Shown here: piece by piece, positions 52,774 through 62,047 of the stretch
How positions within the stretch are numbered: the stretch's first letter is position 1
Layout of the letters: the number at the start of each line of letters is the position of its first letter
Assembly: GCF_014701095.1 (NCBI RefSeq)
Contig: NZ_AP023439.1
Location: 124,001 to 188,000, forward strand
DNA length: 64,000 nt
Direction of reading: 5' to 3'
DNA from: Streptomyces tuirus
GTDB lineage: Bacteria > Actinomycetota > Actinomycetes > Streptomycetales > Streptomycetaceae
Program-made: the position numbers and the translations under genes
The notes under the pieces: generated by a model
Databases searched by the model: none
Seen by the model: the letters and a program-made list of their open reading frames with translations, nothing else
What the model was told of the DNA's origin: nothing

Positions 52774-52926
52774 GGGGAGCTCGTGTGGAAACTCCGGCCA
52801 CCGGTCCCCAACTGAGCAGAAACCAGTGCTTAGTTGTGCAGAGCGATCGGCCAGGGCGTCTCTTGCGGCCAAATGCAAAGAACTTGAAACATCACAACAC
52901 GCACGGCGTAAGAACGGAGAAACAAT

Positions 52927-53265
52927 GTGCGTATGACAAGTAGCGGACGTTGCAGTGGGCTTGGAGAGCGGAGTCCGGAGCATCGGGATCTGCCCAGCAT
53001 CCCTGTCTCCGGCTGGAGGTGCTCGGTTGTGAGCACGTGTTCGCCACCACCTGGCGCCTCGTTCCTTGCCCTCAGTCAGATGTTGTTTCTAGCCACGTTC
53101 CCAGGTCTCGCTTCTTTGCTCTACCTGCAGGGTGCTCCCACCACAAAGATCATGGCTGTATTGGGCGGGAGTACATCCCTTGGATTGACAGCTCTTCTAC
53201 TCCTGTCGGGAAAGACACGAGGCATGCGCTTGGCGCTCGTACGCAAAGGGAACGATGCGAGCTGA
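52927..53265 (+). CDS. Possible small membrane protein between array 2 and relic repeats
   Basis: A 112-residue frame from GTG 52927, with GGAG 7 nt upstream. The first ~45 residues are Cys/Ser/Pro-rich. Residues ~46-95 contain two hydrophobic stretches, 'FLALSQMLFLATFPGLASLLYL' and 'IMAVLGGSTSLGLTALLLL'. The surrounding ~500 bp is clearly less GC-rich than the window. I recognise no family, and codon bias is weak, so it may not be expressed. Its position suggests acquired DNA inserted in the old end of the array. Confidence 0.35.
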   Translation: MRMTSSGRCSGLGERSPEHRDLPSIPVSGWRCSVVSTCSPPPGASFLALSQMLFLATFPGLASLLYLQGAPTTKIMAVLGGSTSLGLTALLLLSGKTRGMRLALVRKGNDAS

Positions 53266-53318
53266 CCAGTCTGACGGTACCTTCGTCGATTGCCTTGTAC
53301 GGCCCTTGGCAACGTCCG

Positions 53319-53700
53319 AGTTTCCCCACTCCTTTGGGGATGGCCCCACGCAGGGCGTTAGTTGCACGTGCTCCCCGCACCCCGCGGGGATGGCCCTTGG
53401 TCGTCCGTTCCGCTCCGCGGGTCTCGGGGGCCTAGCACCCCGCGGGAAGGGTCCCTGGCCCATCCCGGCGTGGGCCGGACCCTGCCATGCTACCCGCGTC
53501 CTCGGGGATGATCCCAGGTGGCGGATCATCTCGATGTCGAACGCCGGGTGCTCCCAGCGCCGCAGGGATGGCCCCCTGCCGGCGGTGGAGGAACCGCTAG
53601 CCGCGTCGTGCTCCCCGCACCCGGGGGGATAGTCCTGGCGCCATGCCGGGGGCTTTGGTGGAAGTGCCGGGCTCCCCGCACCCGCAGGGATGGTGCCCCC
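53319..53700 (+). CRISPR. Relic CRISPR repeats (seven decayed copies)
   Basis: Decayed copies of the I-E repeat start near 53319, 53368, 53426, 53487, 53548, 53608 and 53669. The last five are spaced 58-61 bp apart, matching the 61-bp period, and all keep the array 2 orientation. Copies such as 53608-53636 still read GTGCTCCCCGCACCC then GGGGGATAGTCC. They are probably the oldest end of array 2, separated by the inserted segment at about 52781-53318. Confidence 0.85.
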
Positions 53701-53941
53701 GAGCAGCGCTGCGGGTGCTGCGGTACCGGAACACGATGCGGCCGCGCGTCAGGTCGTACGGCGGGAGCTCCACCAGCACCCGGTCCTCCAGCATGATCTT
53801 GATGTAGTTCTTGCGGATCTTCCCGCTGATGTGCGCGAGCACCTGGTGGCCGTTCTCGAGCTCCACGGTGAACAACATGGCGCTGCGCAAGCACTCGACG
53901 ACCTTGCCCTCGACTTCGATGACGTTCTTGTTCCTCGTCAT
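53597..53941 (-). CDS. infA: Translation initiation factor IF-1 paralog with C-terminal extension encoded by relic CRISPR repeats
   Basis: A 114-residue frame. Residues 1-~76 are IF-1 (S1/OB fold): '[15 protein letters not shown]', '[44 protein letters not shown]', matching the second IF-1 found in many Streptomyces rather than the main one ('RIVYRYK'). IF-1 normally stops at or just after 'RYR'. Here it runs on ~38 residues through two decayed repeats ('[10 protein letters not shown]', 'GLSPRVRGA'), to TAG at 53597-53599. '[10 protein letters not shown]' carries one extra residue compared with the usual 'AMF.VEL'. It overlaps the GNAT gene by 4 bp. It may be functional with a tail or be decaying. 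Confidence 0.8.
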   Translation of the reverse strand: MTRNKNVIEVEGKVVECLRSAMLFTVELENGHQVLAHISGKIRKNYIKIMLEDRVLVELPPYDLTRGRIVFRYRSTRSAARGHHPCGCGEPGTSTKAPGMAPGLSPRVRGARRG

Positions 53942-54696
53942 CGCACCAGCTCCAGGTTGCTGCCCATCGGCCGGGCGCCGACGCCCTCGAACAGCGCCGT
54001 GGCCGCCTGATTGGCCTCCTGGTCTTCCGCCCAGGCCGCGGTGGCCCCGGAGTGTTGCAGCGTGCCCAGCGCGTGGGCCAGCAGCGCCCGTGCGATGCCG
54101 CGGCGCTGCTCGTCGGCCCGCACCGCGACCAGCCCGATGCGCGGTCGTTTCATCCTCACCACCCGGATCAACCGCAGGTAGCGGTCCGGGGCCGCGGCCA
54201 CCGCGTACTTCGACGGGTCGACGATGGTGTCGCCGTCAGGGCGGGGAACCATCTCCGCGGGCATCCACTGCCACCCCGACGTCGCCTCGACTTCGTCGCG
54301 GATCGCGCGGTCCACCGCCCGCAGCAGGGTCTCGTCCGCCTGACCGGCGGGCACGATCGTCACGCCGGGAGGTGGCAGGACCTCGTCGAGACCCGTGACC
54401 CTCGGGTCGGTCGGGACGGCGTACTCCCACTCGCGGCGCCGGATCGTGAAACCGGCCCGCCTCCAGCCGGCCGTCAGCTCGACGTCGGCTTCGTCGACCA
54501 GCGTGTACAGCGGAGCCGGCAGATCCGCCGCCATCGCCTCGGCCAGTAGGTCGAAGGCCGCGTCGTGCCAAGCGTCGATACTGACGAACAACCGTCCACC
54601 GGGCCGGTGTTGGGCATACCCACGGCCGACCACCAGGTTGTCGTCCAGTGCGTGCCATTGCCTGTCGGCGACGCGCGTGATCACCGCCTTTTCCAC
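53938..54696 (-). CDS. GNAT-family N-acetyltransferase
   Basis: A 252-residue protein with two GNAT-like halves. The C-terminal half has the acetyl-CoA motif '[26 protein letters not shown]' and '[23 protein letters not shown]'. The N-terminal half ('[25 protein letters not shown]') is degenerate. It is followed by the IF-1 paralog with an ATGA overlap, a combination that may be an old operon. Substrate unknown. Confidence 0.8.
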   Translation of the reverse strand: MEKAVITRVADRQWHALDDNLVVGRGYAQHRPGGRLFVSIDAWHDAAFDLLAEAMAADLPAPLYTLVDEADVELTAGWRRAGFTIRRREWEYAVPTDPRVTGLDEVLPPPGVTIVPAGQADETLLRAVDRAIRDEVEATSGWQWMPAEMVPRPDGDTIVDPSKYAVAAAPDRYLRLIRVVRMKRPRIGLVAVRADEQRRGIARALLAHALGTLQHSGATAAWAEDQEANQAATALFEGVGARPMGSNLELVR

Positions 54697-54766
54697 CGGG
54701 CCGCCCGGCCCGCCGGGGCGCGGGGCCGGGGCTGTCGGTGAGGGCCCCGGCCCCGCGATGGCGGGC

Positions 54767-55642
54767 TCACACGCGGTCGGCCGCGATCAGGACGTACTGG
54801 AAGGAGCCGTCCCGGTAGGACTCGATGAACGCCTCCTCGATCCCGGTGACCAGTGAGGACGTGGCCCGAAGCTCCCAGTAGGGCAGCGTGTCCGGGGTGA
54901 GGTCGACGATGGTCTGCGGCACGAGCCGGTTGTCGGCCATGGCGCGCAGATACTCACGGCGGGAGTGGATGTTGCACTCGAAGTGGGCGTTGATCTGGGA
55001 GACCCACTTCGAGGGCTGGCCGTAGCGGGGGTTCCAGCAGCCGGTGATCGTCACGTACCGGCCGCCCACCCTCAGGAAGCGGGAGTGCTCGGCGAACAGG
55101 TCGTGGAGGTCGACGTACATGCTCGACTCGTTGTTCCACGAAGCGGCGACGCTGCCCTTCTGGAAGGGCGTGTCGAGCATGTTGCACACGCGGGAGCGGA
55201 CGTGGTCCTCGATGCGCAGTTCTCGTGCGCGCCGGTTGCCGAAGTCGGCCTGGGTGGCGGACAACGTGACGCCCTCGACCTTGCAGCCGAAGCGGCGGTG
55301 GGCCATGACCATGGACCCGCCGCGGCCGCAGCCGGCGTCGACGAGGGTGTCGTCGGGCCCGATGGCGCCGAGGTGGTCCAGGAGGGTCTCCGCCTGTGCC
55401 GACTCAAGGCGGTGCAGCTCCGCGATGAGCTTCTTCTCGTACTCGGCGTGTGCCGGGTCGCCGAGCGCGGCGTGGTCCACGGCACCGATGCCGTAGTGGT
55501 GGTGGTAGAGCCCGTCCACGTCACCGAGGCGCAGGTTCACCGGTCGCGCCTCGTTGTTCCAGTAGCGGGCGATGTCCCCCTGGTACGGCGTCGCCGGGGC
55601 CGGGATCTTGGCGGTGACGGGGGCGGTCGTTTCAGTGGTCAC
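54767..55642 (-). CDS. gppmt: Geranyl diphosphate 2-C-methyltransferase
   Basis: A 291-residue SAM-dependent methyltransferase. The SAM loop is 'TLVDAGCGRGGSMVMAHRRFG' near residues 99-119, followed by 'VEGVTLSATQADFGNRRA' and 'WNNESSMYVDLHDLFAEHSRFLRVGGRYVTITG'. It matches the S. coelicolor enzyme that methylates GPP to 2-methyl-GPP, the substrate of the next-door synthase. It lies 15 bp downstream of the synthase gene, in the same leftward operon. Confidence 0.93.
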   Translation of the reverse strand: MTTETTAPVTAKIPAPATPYQGDIARYWNNEARPVNLRLGDVDGLYHHHYGIGAVDHAALGDPAHAEYEKKLIAELHRLESAQAETLLDHLGAIGPDDTLVDAGCGRGGSMVMAHRRFGCKVEGVTLSATQADFGNRRARELRIEDHVRSRVCNMLDTPFQKGSVAASWNNESSMYVDLHDLFAEHSRFLRVGGRYVTITGCWNPRYGQPSKWVSQINAHFECNIHSRREYLRAMADNRLVPQTIVDLTPDTLPYWELRATSSLVTGIEEAFIESYRDGSFQYVLIAADRV

Positions 55643-55657
55643 AGAAATATCCGTTCT

Positions 55658-57064
55658 CTACCAGAAGTCGGGCAGGCTGTAGCGGAAGGTGTTGGTTCGG
55701 TGCCAGTCGTGGTTGCCGTCGACCCAGGCGGCCACGCCTCTGAGGAAGCGCAGCACGGGGGGCAGGGGGCAGGCCGCGGCGAGATCGGCTGCGGCTGCCT
55801 CGAAGGCGTGCATGAGTTCGTTGTGGACCTCGACGGCCTTCAAGTAGGCGTCGCGTTCGGAGAGTTGCTCGCGTTCCGCGATCACCACCGGCAGGTTCAG
55901 GTGGCGGCCCGGGCTGTTGAGTTCCTTGGTGTACGAGTAGAGGTCGTTGACGATGGTGGTGGCGTTGCCGGCGAGGGCGATGACCCGCTGCATGTCCGGC
56001 TGGGCGTGCAGGTCCGCGGGCAGCTCGTAGCCGCCGACGGTGTCGGTGATCGTGGGGCAGGGGCGGAAGTTGTTGAACTGGCGCATCGCCAGGTACTCCC
56101 ACACCTCCGGGACGTGATCGGTCTCCGCCCAGGCGGCCTCGGCGAGGTAGCCCATGTGCAGCCGGGCCATGTCGTGCCGGTAGCGGTCGGCCTGGGAGGG
56201 CGTGGCCGCGCGGACGAAGTAGTCCATGGCGCTGCGGTAGGCACGGCGCGGGGCGTCCGACGTGAGCGACTCCTGCCATGCCGGCGCGTACTCCGCGGTG
56301 GTGTGGAGGTGGTCGAGCGCGGTGTGCGCCAGGAGGATGCGCCCGCCGAGACCGACGGGCGACCCGCCGTGGTCCTCGCAGTAGCAGTCGTCCAGCGCGT
56401 TCTCAGCGACCATCAGCCGGGTGGCCAGCATCAGGTGGTCGACCGTCGGGGCGTCGGGGTGGCAACCGACCATGTAGCGGCCGACGGAGAAGCCGTCGAA
56501 CTGCCCCTCCCACTCCTCCGGGTAGAGCTGGACCTCGTCCTCCGCCCAGCGCTTGATGCGGTTGCTCACCTCTTCGACGCGTACGGGGTCGGGCTCCGGG
56601 ACGGGGTGGTGGTAGAGGCCGGGGACGGCTCGCCCCTCGGCGGGCGGGGCGGGGGCCGGGGGCACCTGGTCCGGGGCCGGGGGCACCTGGTCCGGGACCG
56701 GGGGCACCTGGTCCGGGACCGGGGGTTCGTGCCTGCGGGCCAGGGAGAGCGACGACGTGCCCAGTCCGGTCGGTCCGCGCAGGATCCGCTGGAGAGCGGA
56801 GTCGCCCGCGGTCGCGGCGGGCGTGTCCGGTACGCCGGCGGCGGCAGCTGTCGCGACAGGCGTGTCCTGTACGGCGGAGACGGCCGCGGGGGGCGGTGGC
56901 GGGCTGGGGATCGGGACCGGCGGATGCAGTGCGGCGAGAAACCGCAGGGCCGTCGGCGGGACCGGAACGTGGTGCACCACCGGCACGGCCGCGTCCGGCA
57001 CGGCTGCGGGCGGCGTCGGTCGCTGCTCAGGGGGTGATGTTCCGAGGGGCCCGGAGTCGGGCAT
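55658..57064 (-). CDS. 2-methylisoborneol synthase with disordered cargo-type N-terminus
   Basis: A 468-residue class I terpene cyclase. The aspartate-rich motif is 225-DDCYCED and the NSE triad is N373/S377/E381 in 'IVNDLYSYTKE'. It converts 2-methyl-GPP to the earthy odorant 2-methylisoborneol. The first ~150 residues are Pro/Ala-rich and low-complexity, with a 7-residue repeat 'PDQVPPA' made by a 21-bp DNA repeat. In Streptomyces this region loads the enzyme into the family 2B encapsulin encoded just upstream, so it probably acts inside that shell. Confidence 0.95.
   Translation of the reverse strand: MPDSGPLGTSPPEQRPTPPAAVPDAAVPVVHHVPVPPTALRFLAALHPPVPIPSPPPPPAAVSAVQDTPVATAAAAGVPDTPAATAGDSALQRILRGPTGLGTSSLSLARRHEPPVPDQVPPVPDQVPPAPDQVPPAPAPPAEGRAVPGLYHHPVPEPDPVRVEEVSNRIKRWAEDEVQLYPEEWEGQFDGFSVGRYMVGCHPDAPTVDHLMLATRLMVAENALDDCYCEDHGGSPVGLGGRILLAHTALDHLHTTAEYAPAWQESLTSDAPRRAYRSAMDYFVRAATPSQADRYRHDMARLHMGYLAEAAWAETDHVPEVWEYLAMRQFNNFRPCPTITDTVGGYELPADLHAQPDMQRVIALAGNATTIVNDLYSYTKELNSPGRHLNLPVVIAEREQLSERDAYLKAVEVHNELMHAFEAAAADLAAACPLPPVLRFLRGVAAWVDGNHDWHRTNTFRYSLPDFW
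56657..56719. repeat. Three 21-bp tandem repeats inside the 2-MIB synthase gene
   Basis: Units at 56657-56677, 56678-56698 and 56699-56719 are identical except one base (GGGGCC versus GGGACC). They encode the seven-residue 'PDQVPPA' repeat in the disordered N-terminal region, so copy number can change without a frameshift. Confidence 0.85.
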
Positions 57065-57147
57065 CGGCGGCTCCTTGCTGCGGTGGGGTGGGCGCTCCGT
57101 TGCGCGGGGAGGTGACCGGAGGCAGACCTGTCGCGCGCATCAGGGCT

Positions 57148-58563
57148 TCAGTGGGGCCTGGGGGCGATCTGGACGTTCTCCATCACGCCGAGGGCGTCGG
57201 GCAGGAGCACCGCGGCGGAGTAGTAGGTGGTGACGAGGTAGGAGATGATCGCCTGTTCGTTGATGCCCATGTACCGCACGGACAGGCCCGGTTCGTACTC
57301 GTCCTGCAGTCCGGTCTTGCGCAGGCCGATGACGCCCTGGTTCTTCTCGCCGGTGCGCATCGCGATGATGGAGCTGGTCTGCTCCTTGCTGATCGGAATC
57401 TTGTTGCAGGGCAGGATGGGGACCCCGCGCCAGGCGGGGACGGACTGTCCGCCGAGGTCGACGTGGTCGGGGTAGAGACCGCACGCGTTGAAGCCACGTC
57501 CGATGGCGGCGATGGTCCTGGGGTGGGCGAGGAACATTTTGGTGCCGCGCCGGCGGCAGAGCAGATTGTCCATGTCGTCCGGGGTGGGCGGGCCGGAGTG
57601 GGGCTGGATGCGCTGCTTGAAGTCGGCGTTGTGCAGCAGCCCGAACTCGCGGTTGTTGATCAGCTCGTGTTCCTGCCGCTCACGCAAGGCCTCGACGGTG
57701 AGCCTGAGTTGCTCCTCCGTCTGGTTCATCGGACCGTTGTAGAGGTCCGCGACCCTGGAGTGGATCCTCAGAACGGTCTGGGCCACGGAGAGTTCGTACT
57801 CGCGCGGCTCCAGTTCGTAGTCGACGAAGGTGCCCGGCAGGTCCGCCTCACCGACATGGCCTGCCGACATGGCGATCTCGGCCTCGCCGTGCTTGTTCTG
57901 CCGGTGGCGCGCGCGGGAGCGGTAGGTGTCGACGTGGGCCTGCAGGCTGGGTGCCGTGGCCTGGACGGCGGCGAAGTCGGCGCGGCTGAGGGTGAGGAGG
58001 GTGCCGGAGGTCTCGGCGGTGACCGTGCTGTCGTGGCGGGCGTCGGCGTCGAGCAGGGCGTTCTCACTGAAGTGGTCGCCGTCCGCGAGCACCCCGAGGG
58101 CGATCTCGCCGCCGTACTTGCCCTCGGAGGTCTGGCTGAGCCGGCCGTGGGCGATCAGGTGGATCCGGTCCGCTGGGCTGCCGCGCTCGGCGAGGACGTC
58201 GCCGGCCGCGAAGTCGGCTTGCGTGCAGCGGTCGGCGAGGGCGGTGAGGACGTCCGTGTCCTCGAATCCGCGCAGCAGGGCCAGTTCGCCGAGCTCCCGG
58301 GGGATCACGCGGACCGTGGCGCCCTCCTGGACGAACTCGATGCGCCCGTCGCCGACGGTATGTCGCAGCCGCCGGTTGACCCGGTAGGCGCCGCCTTCGG
58401 CCTCGACCCAGGGCAGCATCCGCAGCAGCCAGCGGGAGGTGATCTCCTGCATCTGCGGGACGGACTTGGTGGTGGTGGCGAGGTTGCGGGCGGCGGCGGT
58501 GCTCAGGGACTGCTGCGGCGCGGCCCGGGTGGTCTCGGCTTCCGGGATGCTGTCGACGGTCAT
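57148..58563 (-). CDS. Family 2B encapsulin shell protein with cyclic-nucleotide-binding domain
   Basis: A 471-residue protein from ATG 58561-58563, with AAGGAG 11 nt upstream. An HK97-fold shell is split by a cNMP-binding domain at about residues 95-215 ('[48 protein letters not shown]'). The C-terminal half ('[55 protein letters not shown]') is diagnostic of EshA-like family 2B encapsulins. It is first in the operon with the synthase and methyltransferase; the shell likely houses the terpene cyclase, with the cNMP site perhaps gating it. Confidence 0.92.
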   Translation of the reverse strand: MTVDSIPEAETTRAAPQQSLSTAAARNLATTTKSVPQMQEITSRWLLRMLPWVEAEGGAYRVNRRLRHTVGDGRIEFVQEGATVRVIPRELGELALLRGFEDTDVLTALADRCTQADFAAGDVLAERGSPADRIHLIAHGRLSQTSEGKYGGEIALGVLADGDHFSENALLDADARHDSTVTAETSGTLLTLSRADFAAVQATAPSLQAHVDTYRSRARHRQNKHGEAEIAMSAGHVGEADLPGTFVDYELEPREYELSVAQTVLRIHSRVADLYNGPMNQTEEQLRLTVEALRERQEHELINNREFGLLHNADFKQRIQPHSGPPTPDDMDNLLCRRRGTKMFLAHPRTIAAIGRGFNACGLYPDHVDLGGQSVPAWRGVPILPCNKIPISKEQTSSIIAMRTGEKNQGVIGLRKTGLQDEYEPGLSVRYMGINEQAIISYLVTTYYSAAVLLPDALGVMENVQIAPRPH

Positions 58564-58866
58564 CGGAGGTGGTTCTCCTTGCACAACGGGGCGCCCGACG
58601 CACACGGGTGCGCCGACCGGGAGACAGGGAGGGGTGGGCAACGGTTCGGGAGGAACCACGCGGATCCGCCCACCCGCAGAAGCTATCCACTGGGTGGGCC
58701 GTATCCATCGGGGAGACGAGATGCTTACCTCGAAGCAGTGACAATTTGTTGAATGCGGTTTATCGGTGCATGAGGTGAGATCGCCGCCTGCTCGCTCATG
58801 AGGCGCTTGAGTCTCCGGCGACTGGAAGGAGCACGGGGTCGCCCCCGAGGAACGGAGGCGGCCGAC
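58564..58866. promoter_or_regulatory. 303-bp region upstream of the encapsulin operon
   Basis: It holds the leftward promoter of the encapsulin/MIB operon and the ribosome site (GGAGG, 58854-58858) of the rightward small gene. The 58730-58775 part is A/T-richer than its surroundings and is the best place for promoters. No convincing operator palindrome seen. Confidence 0.4.
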
Positions 58867-59055
58867 ATGCTGGCCGAGCTGTTCGGCGACGCCGACCGGG
58901 CCGCGGTACTGAGCAGTCTGGAGGCCGGGATCGAGGCCGGGGCGGAGCGCTGTCGCACGCTCGTCGCCCGCGTGCGCGGGCAGGATGCGTCGCCCGATGC
59001 GACCGAGGAGCTGGCGTGGCTGAAAGGTGCCCTGCGCACAGCGGAGCCGGCCTGA
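58867..59055 (+). CDS. Small protein of unknown function (62 aa)
   Basis: I chose ATG 58867 because GGAGG (58854-58858) is 8 nt upstream; the frame is open from 58798. The protein is charged and helical ('[21 protein letters not shown]', '[16 protein letters not shown]') with one Cys. No family recognised. It converges on the next gene. Confidence 0.55.
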   Translation: MLAELFGDADRAAVLSSLEAGIEAGAERCRTLVARVRGQDASPDATEELAWLKGALRTAEPA

Positions 59056-59083
59056 TCGGCCGTGGCGCGCGGCGGACTCGGGG

Positions 59084-59593
59084 TCAGCTCGCGGCGCGCC
59101 ACCATGCGGGAGACACGCTGAGGCTCCAGACCTCGCCCGCCCGCTCTTCGGAGTGTCCCTCCGCGCGGACGAAGACCCTCACGCCCGACTCGGGCACCTG
59201 GTAGCGGCGCATGTCTTCCGACATGCCGTCCTCGTCCGGCTCGGGTTCGAGCGAGCAGCCGAGCCCGGCGATCGCGGCGGCCAGGTCGTCGAAGCGCGTC
59301 GACGGCGCGAACACGCCGTACGCTCCGCGCAGGGCCGCCGGTACGGACGACGACCCGGTGTCCCACCGCAAGCGGTGCACCTGCACACTCACCCCGAAGC
59401 AGGACCAGGCTCCGCCCTCCTCCTGGAAGGACAGTTCCACCAGCCCGTAGTCCCGGCGCAGCAGGCTTCCGTCCTCGGCGTCGAGGAAGTCGGTGCCGAG
59501 CTCGGCCTCCCATGCGGCCGGCTGCGTGCCGATGCCCACGCCCAACACGTCGCCTCGGGTGGCGACGCGGGCGTAGAAGTCCAGGTCGGACAT
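59084..59593 (-). CDS. Hypothetical cytoplasmic protein (169 aa)
   Basis: It starts at ATG 59591-59593 with GGAGGG upstream. It is acidic, without membrane segments; '[58 protein letters not shown]' has the layout of small Streptomyces proteins of unknown function that resemble immunity-type folds. That resemblance is weak, and no toxin gene is adjacent. Confidence 0.6.
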   Translation of the reverse strand: MSDLDFYARVATRGDVLGVGIGTQPAAWEAELGTDFLDAEDGSLLRRDYGLVELSFQEEGGAWSCFGVSVQVHRLRWDTGSSSVPAALRGAYGVFAPSTRFDDLAAAIAGLGCSLEPEPDEDGMSEDMRRYQVPESGVRVFVRAEGHSEERAGEVWSLSVSPAWWRAAS

Positions 59594-59718
59594 CTGCGCC
59601 CTCCCTCTTGTTTCGCTCAGCACCTTGGCGTCGCCGTCCGGACATTACCGATCGGTAGCTTATCGCCTGGTGTGCCCCGTGCGCAGCGGGAACGCCCCGT
59701 CCCGTCGGGCTGCGTACC

Positions 59719-60210
59719 ATGCTCCGTATGCAGGTGCCCAGTACATCGACGCGTGGCGAGATCGTCATCCGCAGGGCGGTCGCCCGGGACGCCAAGCGGC
59801 TCACGCGGCTTGTGCGCGGCTCGCGTGCCTACGAGGGGCAGTACGCGGCGATGGTCGCGGGTTACCGCGTCGGGCCCGACTACGTCGAGACGCATCGGGT
59901 GTTCGTGGCCGTCGACGCCGATGACGCCGCGGGCCGGGTGCTCGGTTTCTACTCGCTGGTCCTCGTGCCGCCGGAGCTGGACCTGCTCTTCGTGGCGGAC
60001 GGGATGCAGGGGCGTGGCATCGGGCAGCTGCTCGTCGAGCACATGAAGTCCGAGGCGCGCGCGGCGGGCCTGGACCGTGTCCGGGTGGTGTCGCATCCTC
60101 CGGCCGAGGGCTTCTACCGCAGCGTGGGCGCGCTGCCCACGGGGACCGTCTCCGCGAATCCGCCCGCAGTGGCCTGGGACCGGCCCGAGCTGGAGTTCTT
60201 GATCCAGTAG
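59719..60210 (+). CDS. GNAT-family N-acetyltransferase
   Basis: About 160 residues; the start may be the ATG at 59728. Features are 'EIVIRRAVARDAKRLTRLVRGS', 'VAVDADDAAGRVLGFYSLVLVPPELDLLFVADGMQGRGIGQLLVEHMKSEARAAG' with the acetyl-CoA loop Q-G-R-G-I-G, and 'VSHPPAEGFYRSVGALPTGTV'. Substrate unknown. It is monocistronic. Confidence 0.88.
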   Translation: MLRMQVPSTSTRGEIVIRRAVARDAKRLTRLVRGSRAYEGQYAAMVAGYRVGPDYVETHRVFVAVDADDAAGRVLGFYSLVLVPPELDLLFVADGMQGRGIGQLLVEHMKSEARAAGLDRVRVVSHPPAEGFYRSVGALPTGTVSANPPAVAWDRPELEFLIQ

Positions 60211-60335
60211 TCGCCGGCCAAGGCGCGGCGACATGGTGGTTCGGGCCCAGGAGTCCGGAGTTCGTCGACGACAGCGACGGCGACGACGATGGGCAAGTCC
60301 TCGGCGCTACCGTCGTCCAGCGCAGCCAACGCCCG

Positions 60336-61742
60336 TCACCGTGAGCCGGGCTTCTTGCCCTTCTGTTTCATGCGCGCGTGCCCCGGCGGTTGGTCGAGAC
60401 CCTTTGCTCTGGCTTTCCCCACTGCCTTGCCCACGGGGTGGGTGGTGGGCGGTGAGCTCTCAACGGGCGGGTGGTCGTGGAGCGTTGGTACGGCGTCGCG
60501 CAGCGGCTGAACGGATGCGGAGGCGCTGCGCGAGGGTGGGGCGGCCGGGGCGGAGGAGGGGGCGTCGTTGTGAGCCGCGGTGTCCGGGCGCGTGGACGGC
60601 GCGACCGGGTCAGGGGCGGACGGGGCCGCTTCGCCTGCGGTGTCGTGGTGTGAGAAGCCCTCGGTGACCGCCAGTCCGGTGGCGACAAGGGCGGCCAGTG
60701 CGGCCGCCATCCCTCGGGTTCGAAGACGGCCGCGGACGGAGGAGGAGCGGGGAAGGTCCTGGTCCTCAGGGAGACCTGTTGCGGCGTGCGAGGCAGAGGG
60801 CGCCATTGCGGCCGGCGCCGAGCTCCGGTGTGTGCTGTCGGCGGGATCTGCGGTGGTGGAAGGTACGACGCTGAGCACCGGCCGGGCCACGGACGCAACA
60901 GATTCGGCCGGGCTCGTTCCGGCGAGTCGGGTCAGGTCCTGGGCGCAGTCGCGGGCCGTGGGGCGAGCCTGTTCTTCCAGGCTGGTCATGTCCCGCAGGA
61001 GGCCGGCGAAGCCGTCGGGCAGAGAGTCCGGGAGTACGGGCGGGCGATGCAGGCGCGCTATGGCGGCCTCGAGTGGGCCGCCGTCGTATTCGAGTCGGCC
61101 GGTGAGGCATTCGAGGAGGACCAGGCCGAGGGCGTAGATGTCTGCGGGGCGGCCTACGGGCCGGCCCAGCACCTGTTCGGGAGAGAGGTAGGCCGCGGTG
61201 CCGGTCAGGGTTCCGGTGGCGGTGCGGGTGGTCGCGTCCAGCAGCCGGGAGATGCCGAAGTCCGTGAGGTGGGGGCGGCCGGAGGAGTCGAGAATGATGT
61301 TGGACGGTTTGACGTCCCGGTGGACGATCCCCACCTCGTGGGTGTGGGTCAGCGCTTCGGCCAGTGCGGCACCGAGCGCCGCCGCGGCTGCGCACGGCAG
61401 GGGTCCTTCGGCGATGCGGGATTTCAGTGTGCGTCCGTCGATCAGTTGCATGACCAGGAAGGCGTCGCCGTCGTGGTGTCCGACGTCGAATGCGGTCACC
61501 AGTCCCGGGTGCTGCAGCCGGGCGAGGATCTCGGCCTCGCTGCGGAAGATCTCCTCCGTGTCGAAGCCGGTGCCGGCGCGGAACATCTTCACAGCGACCG
61601 GCCGCCGCAGCCGCAGGTCGAAACCGCGGTACACGTCGGCCGCCCCACCCGAACCGATCAACGCGTCCAGACGGTATCGGCCCGCCAGGATCCGGGCACA
61701 GCCCCGGACGGCCCGGGCGTCCCGCACCTCGCGCAATGCCAC
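60336..61742 (-). CDS. Ser/Thr protein kinase with one membrane segment and disordered extracytoplasmic tail
   Basis: A 468-residue protein from GTG 61740-61742, where GGGGAG lies ~6 nt upstream. The Gly loop is 'IGSGGAADVYRG', the ATP lysine K52, the catalytic loop 'IVHRDVKPSNIILDSSG', the DFG motif 'LTDFGISRL' and the APE-like 'YLSPEQVLG'. A Ser/Ala linker leads to one TM ('GMAAALAALVATGLAV') and a Pro/Ser/Thr-rich tail ending 'KKPGSR'. There is no PASTA or other sensor domain. Hanks-type kinase; substrates unknown. Confidence 0.93.
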   Translation of the reverse strand: MALREVRDARAVRGCARILAGRYRLDALIGSGGAADVYRGFDLRLRRPVAVKMFRAGTGFDTEEIFRSEAEILARLQHPGLVTAFDVGHHDGDAFLVMQLIDGRTLKSRIAEGPLPCAAAAALGAALAEALTHTHEVGIVHRDVKPSNIILDSSGRPHLTDFGISRLLDATTRTATGTLTGTAAYLSPEQVLGRPVGRPADIYALGLVLLECLTGRLEYDGGPLEAAIARLHRPPVLPDSLPDGFAGLLRDMTSLEEQARPTARDCAQDLTRLAGTSPAESVASVARPVLSVVPSTTADPADSTHRSSAPAAMAPSASHAATGLPEDQDLPRSSSVRGRLRTRGMAAALAALVATGLAVTEGFSHHDTAGEAAPSAPDPVAPSTRPDTAAHNDAPSSAPAAPPSRSASASVQPLRDAVPTLHDHPPVESSPPTTHPVGKAVGKARAKGLDQPPGHARMKQKGKKPGSR

Positions 61743-62047
61743 GACGATCTCCCCACTCCGCACACTCGCACCGCTCAGTCGCCCGACGTCGACGGGCCGC
61801 CGCACGCAAGTACCCACCCCCTCGGCGTTTGCACCATCCCGTACCGAGCGGGCGGTTGGCCTGGGAGAGGAACGCCTCGTGGTGTAGGTGAGCCTCGTTG
61901 GCGAGGCCGGCCCGATCGCGCGCGGGCTGACCGGGGCTCTTGGTCTCGACCCGGCCGGACTGCCGTCCGCGGCGACCGCCCTGGCCCGGCGCGTGGGGCC
62001 ACGTCCTCGCCCGCACCACCATCCCGGTCGACGACAGCGCGCCCGGC
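61743..62047. other. 305-bp stretch without a gene
   Basis: It lies between the kinase start and the stop of the BtrH-like gene, both leftward, and must hold the kinase promoter. Open frames through it have no ribosome site or recognisable domain. I see nothing else. Confidence 0.5.

Noticed and set aside
51114..52936. Long frames of up to ~412 codons through array 2
   Set aside because: Same cause: repeat-derived translation over the array and leader.
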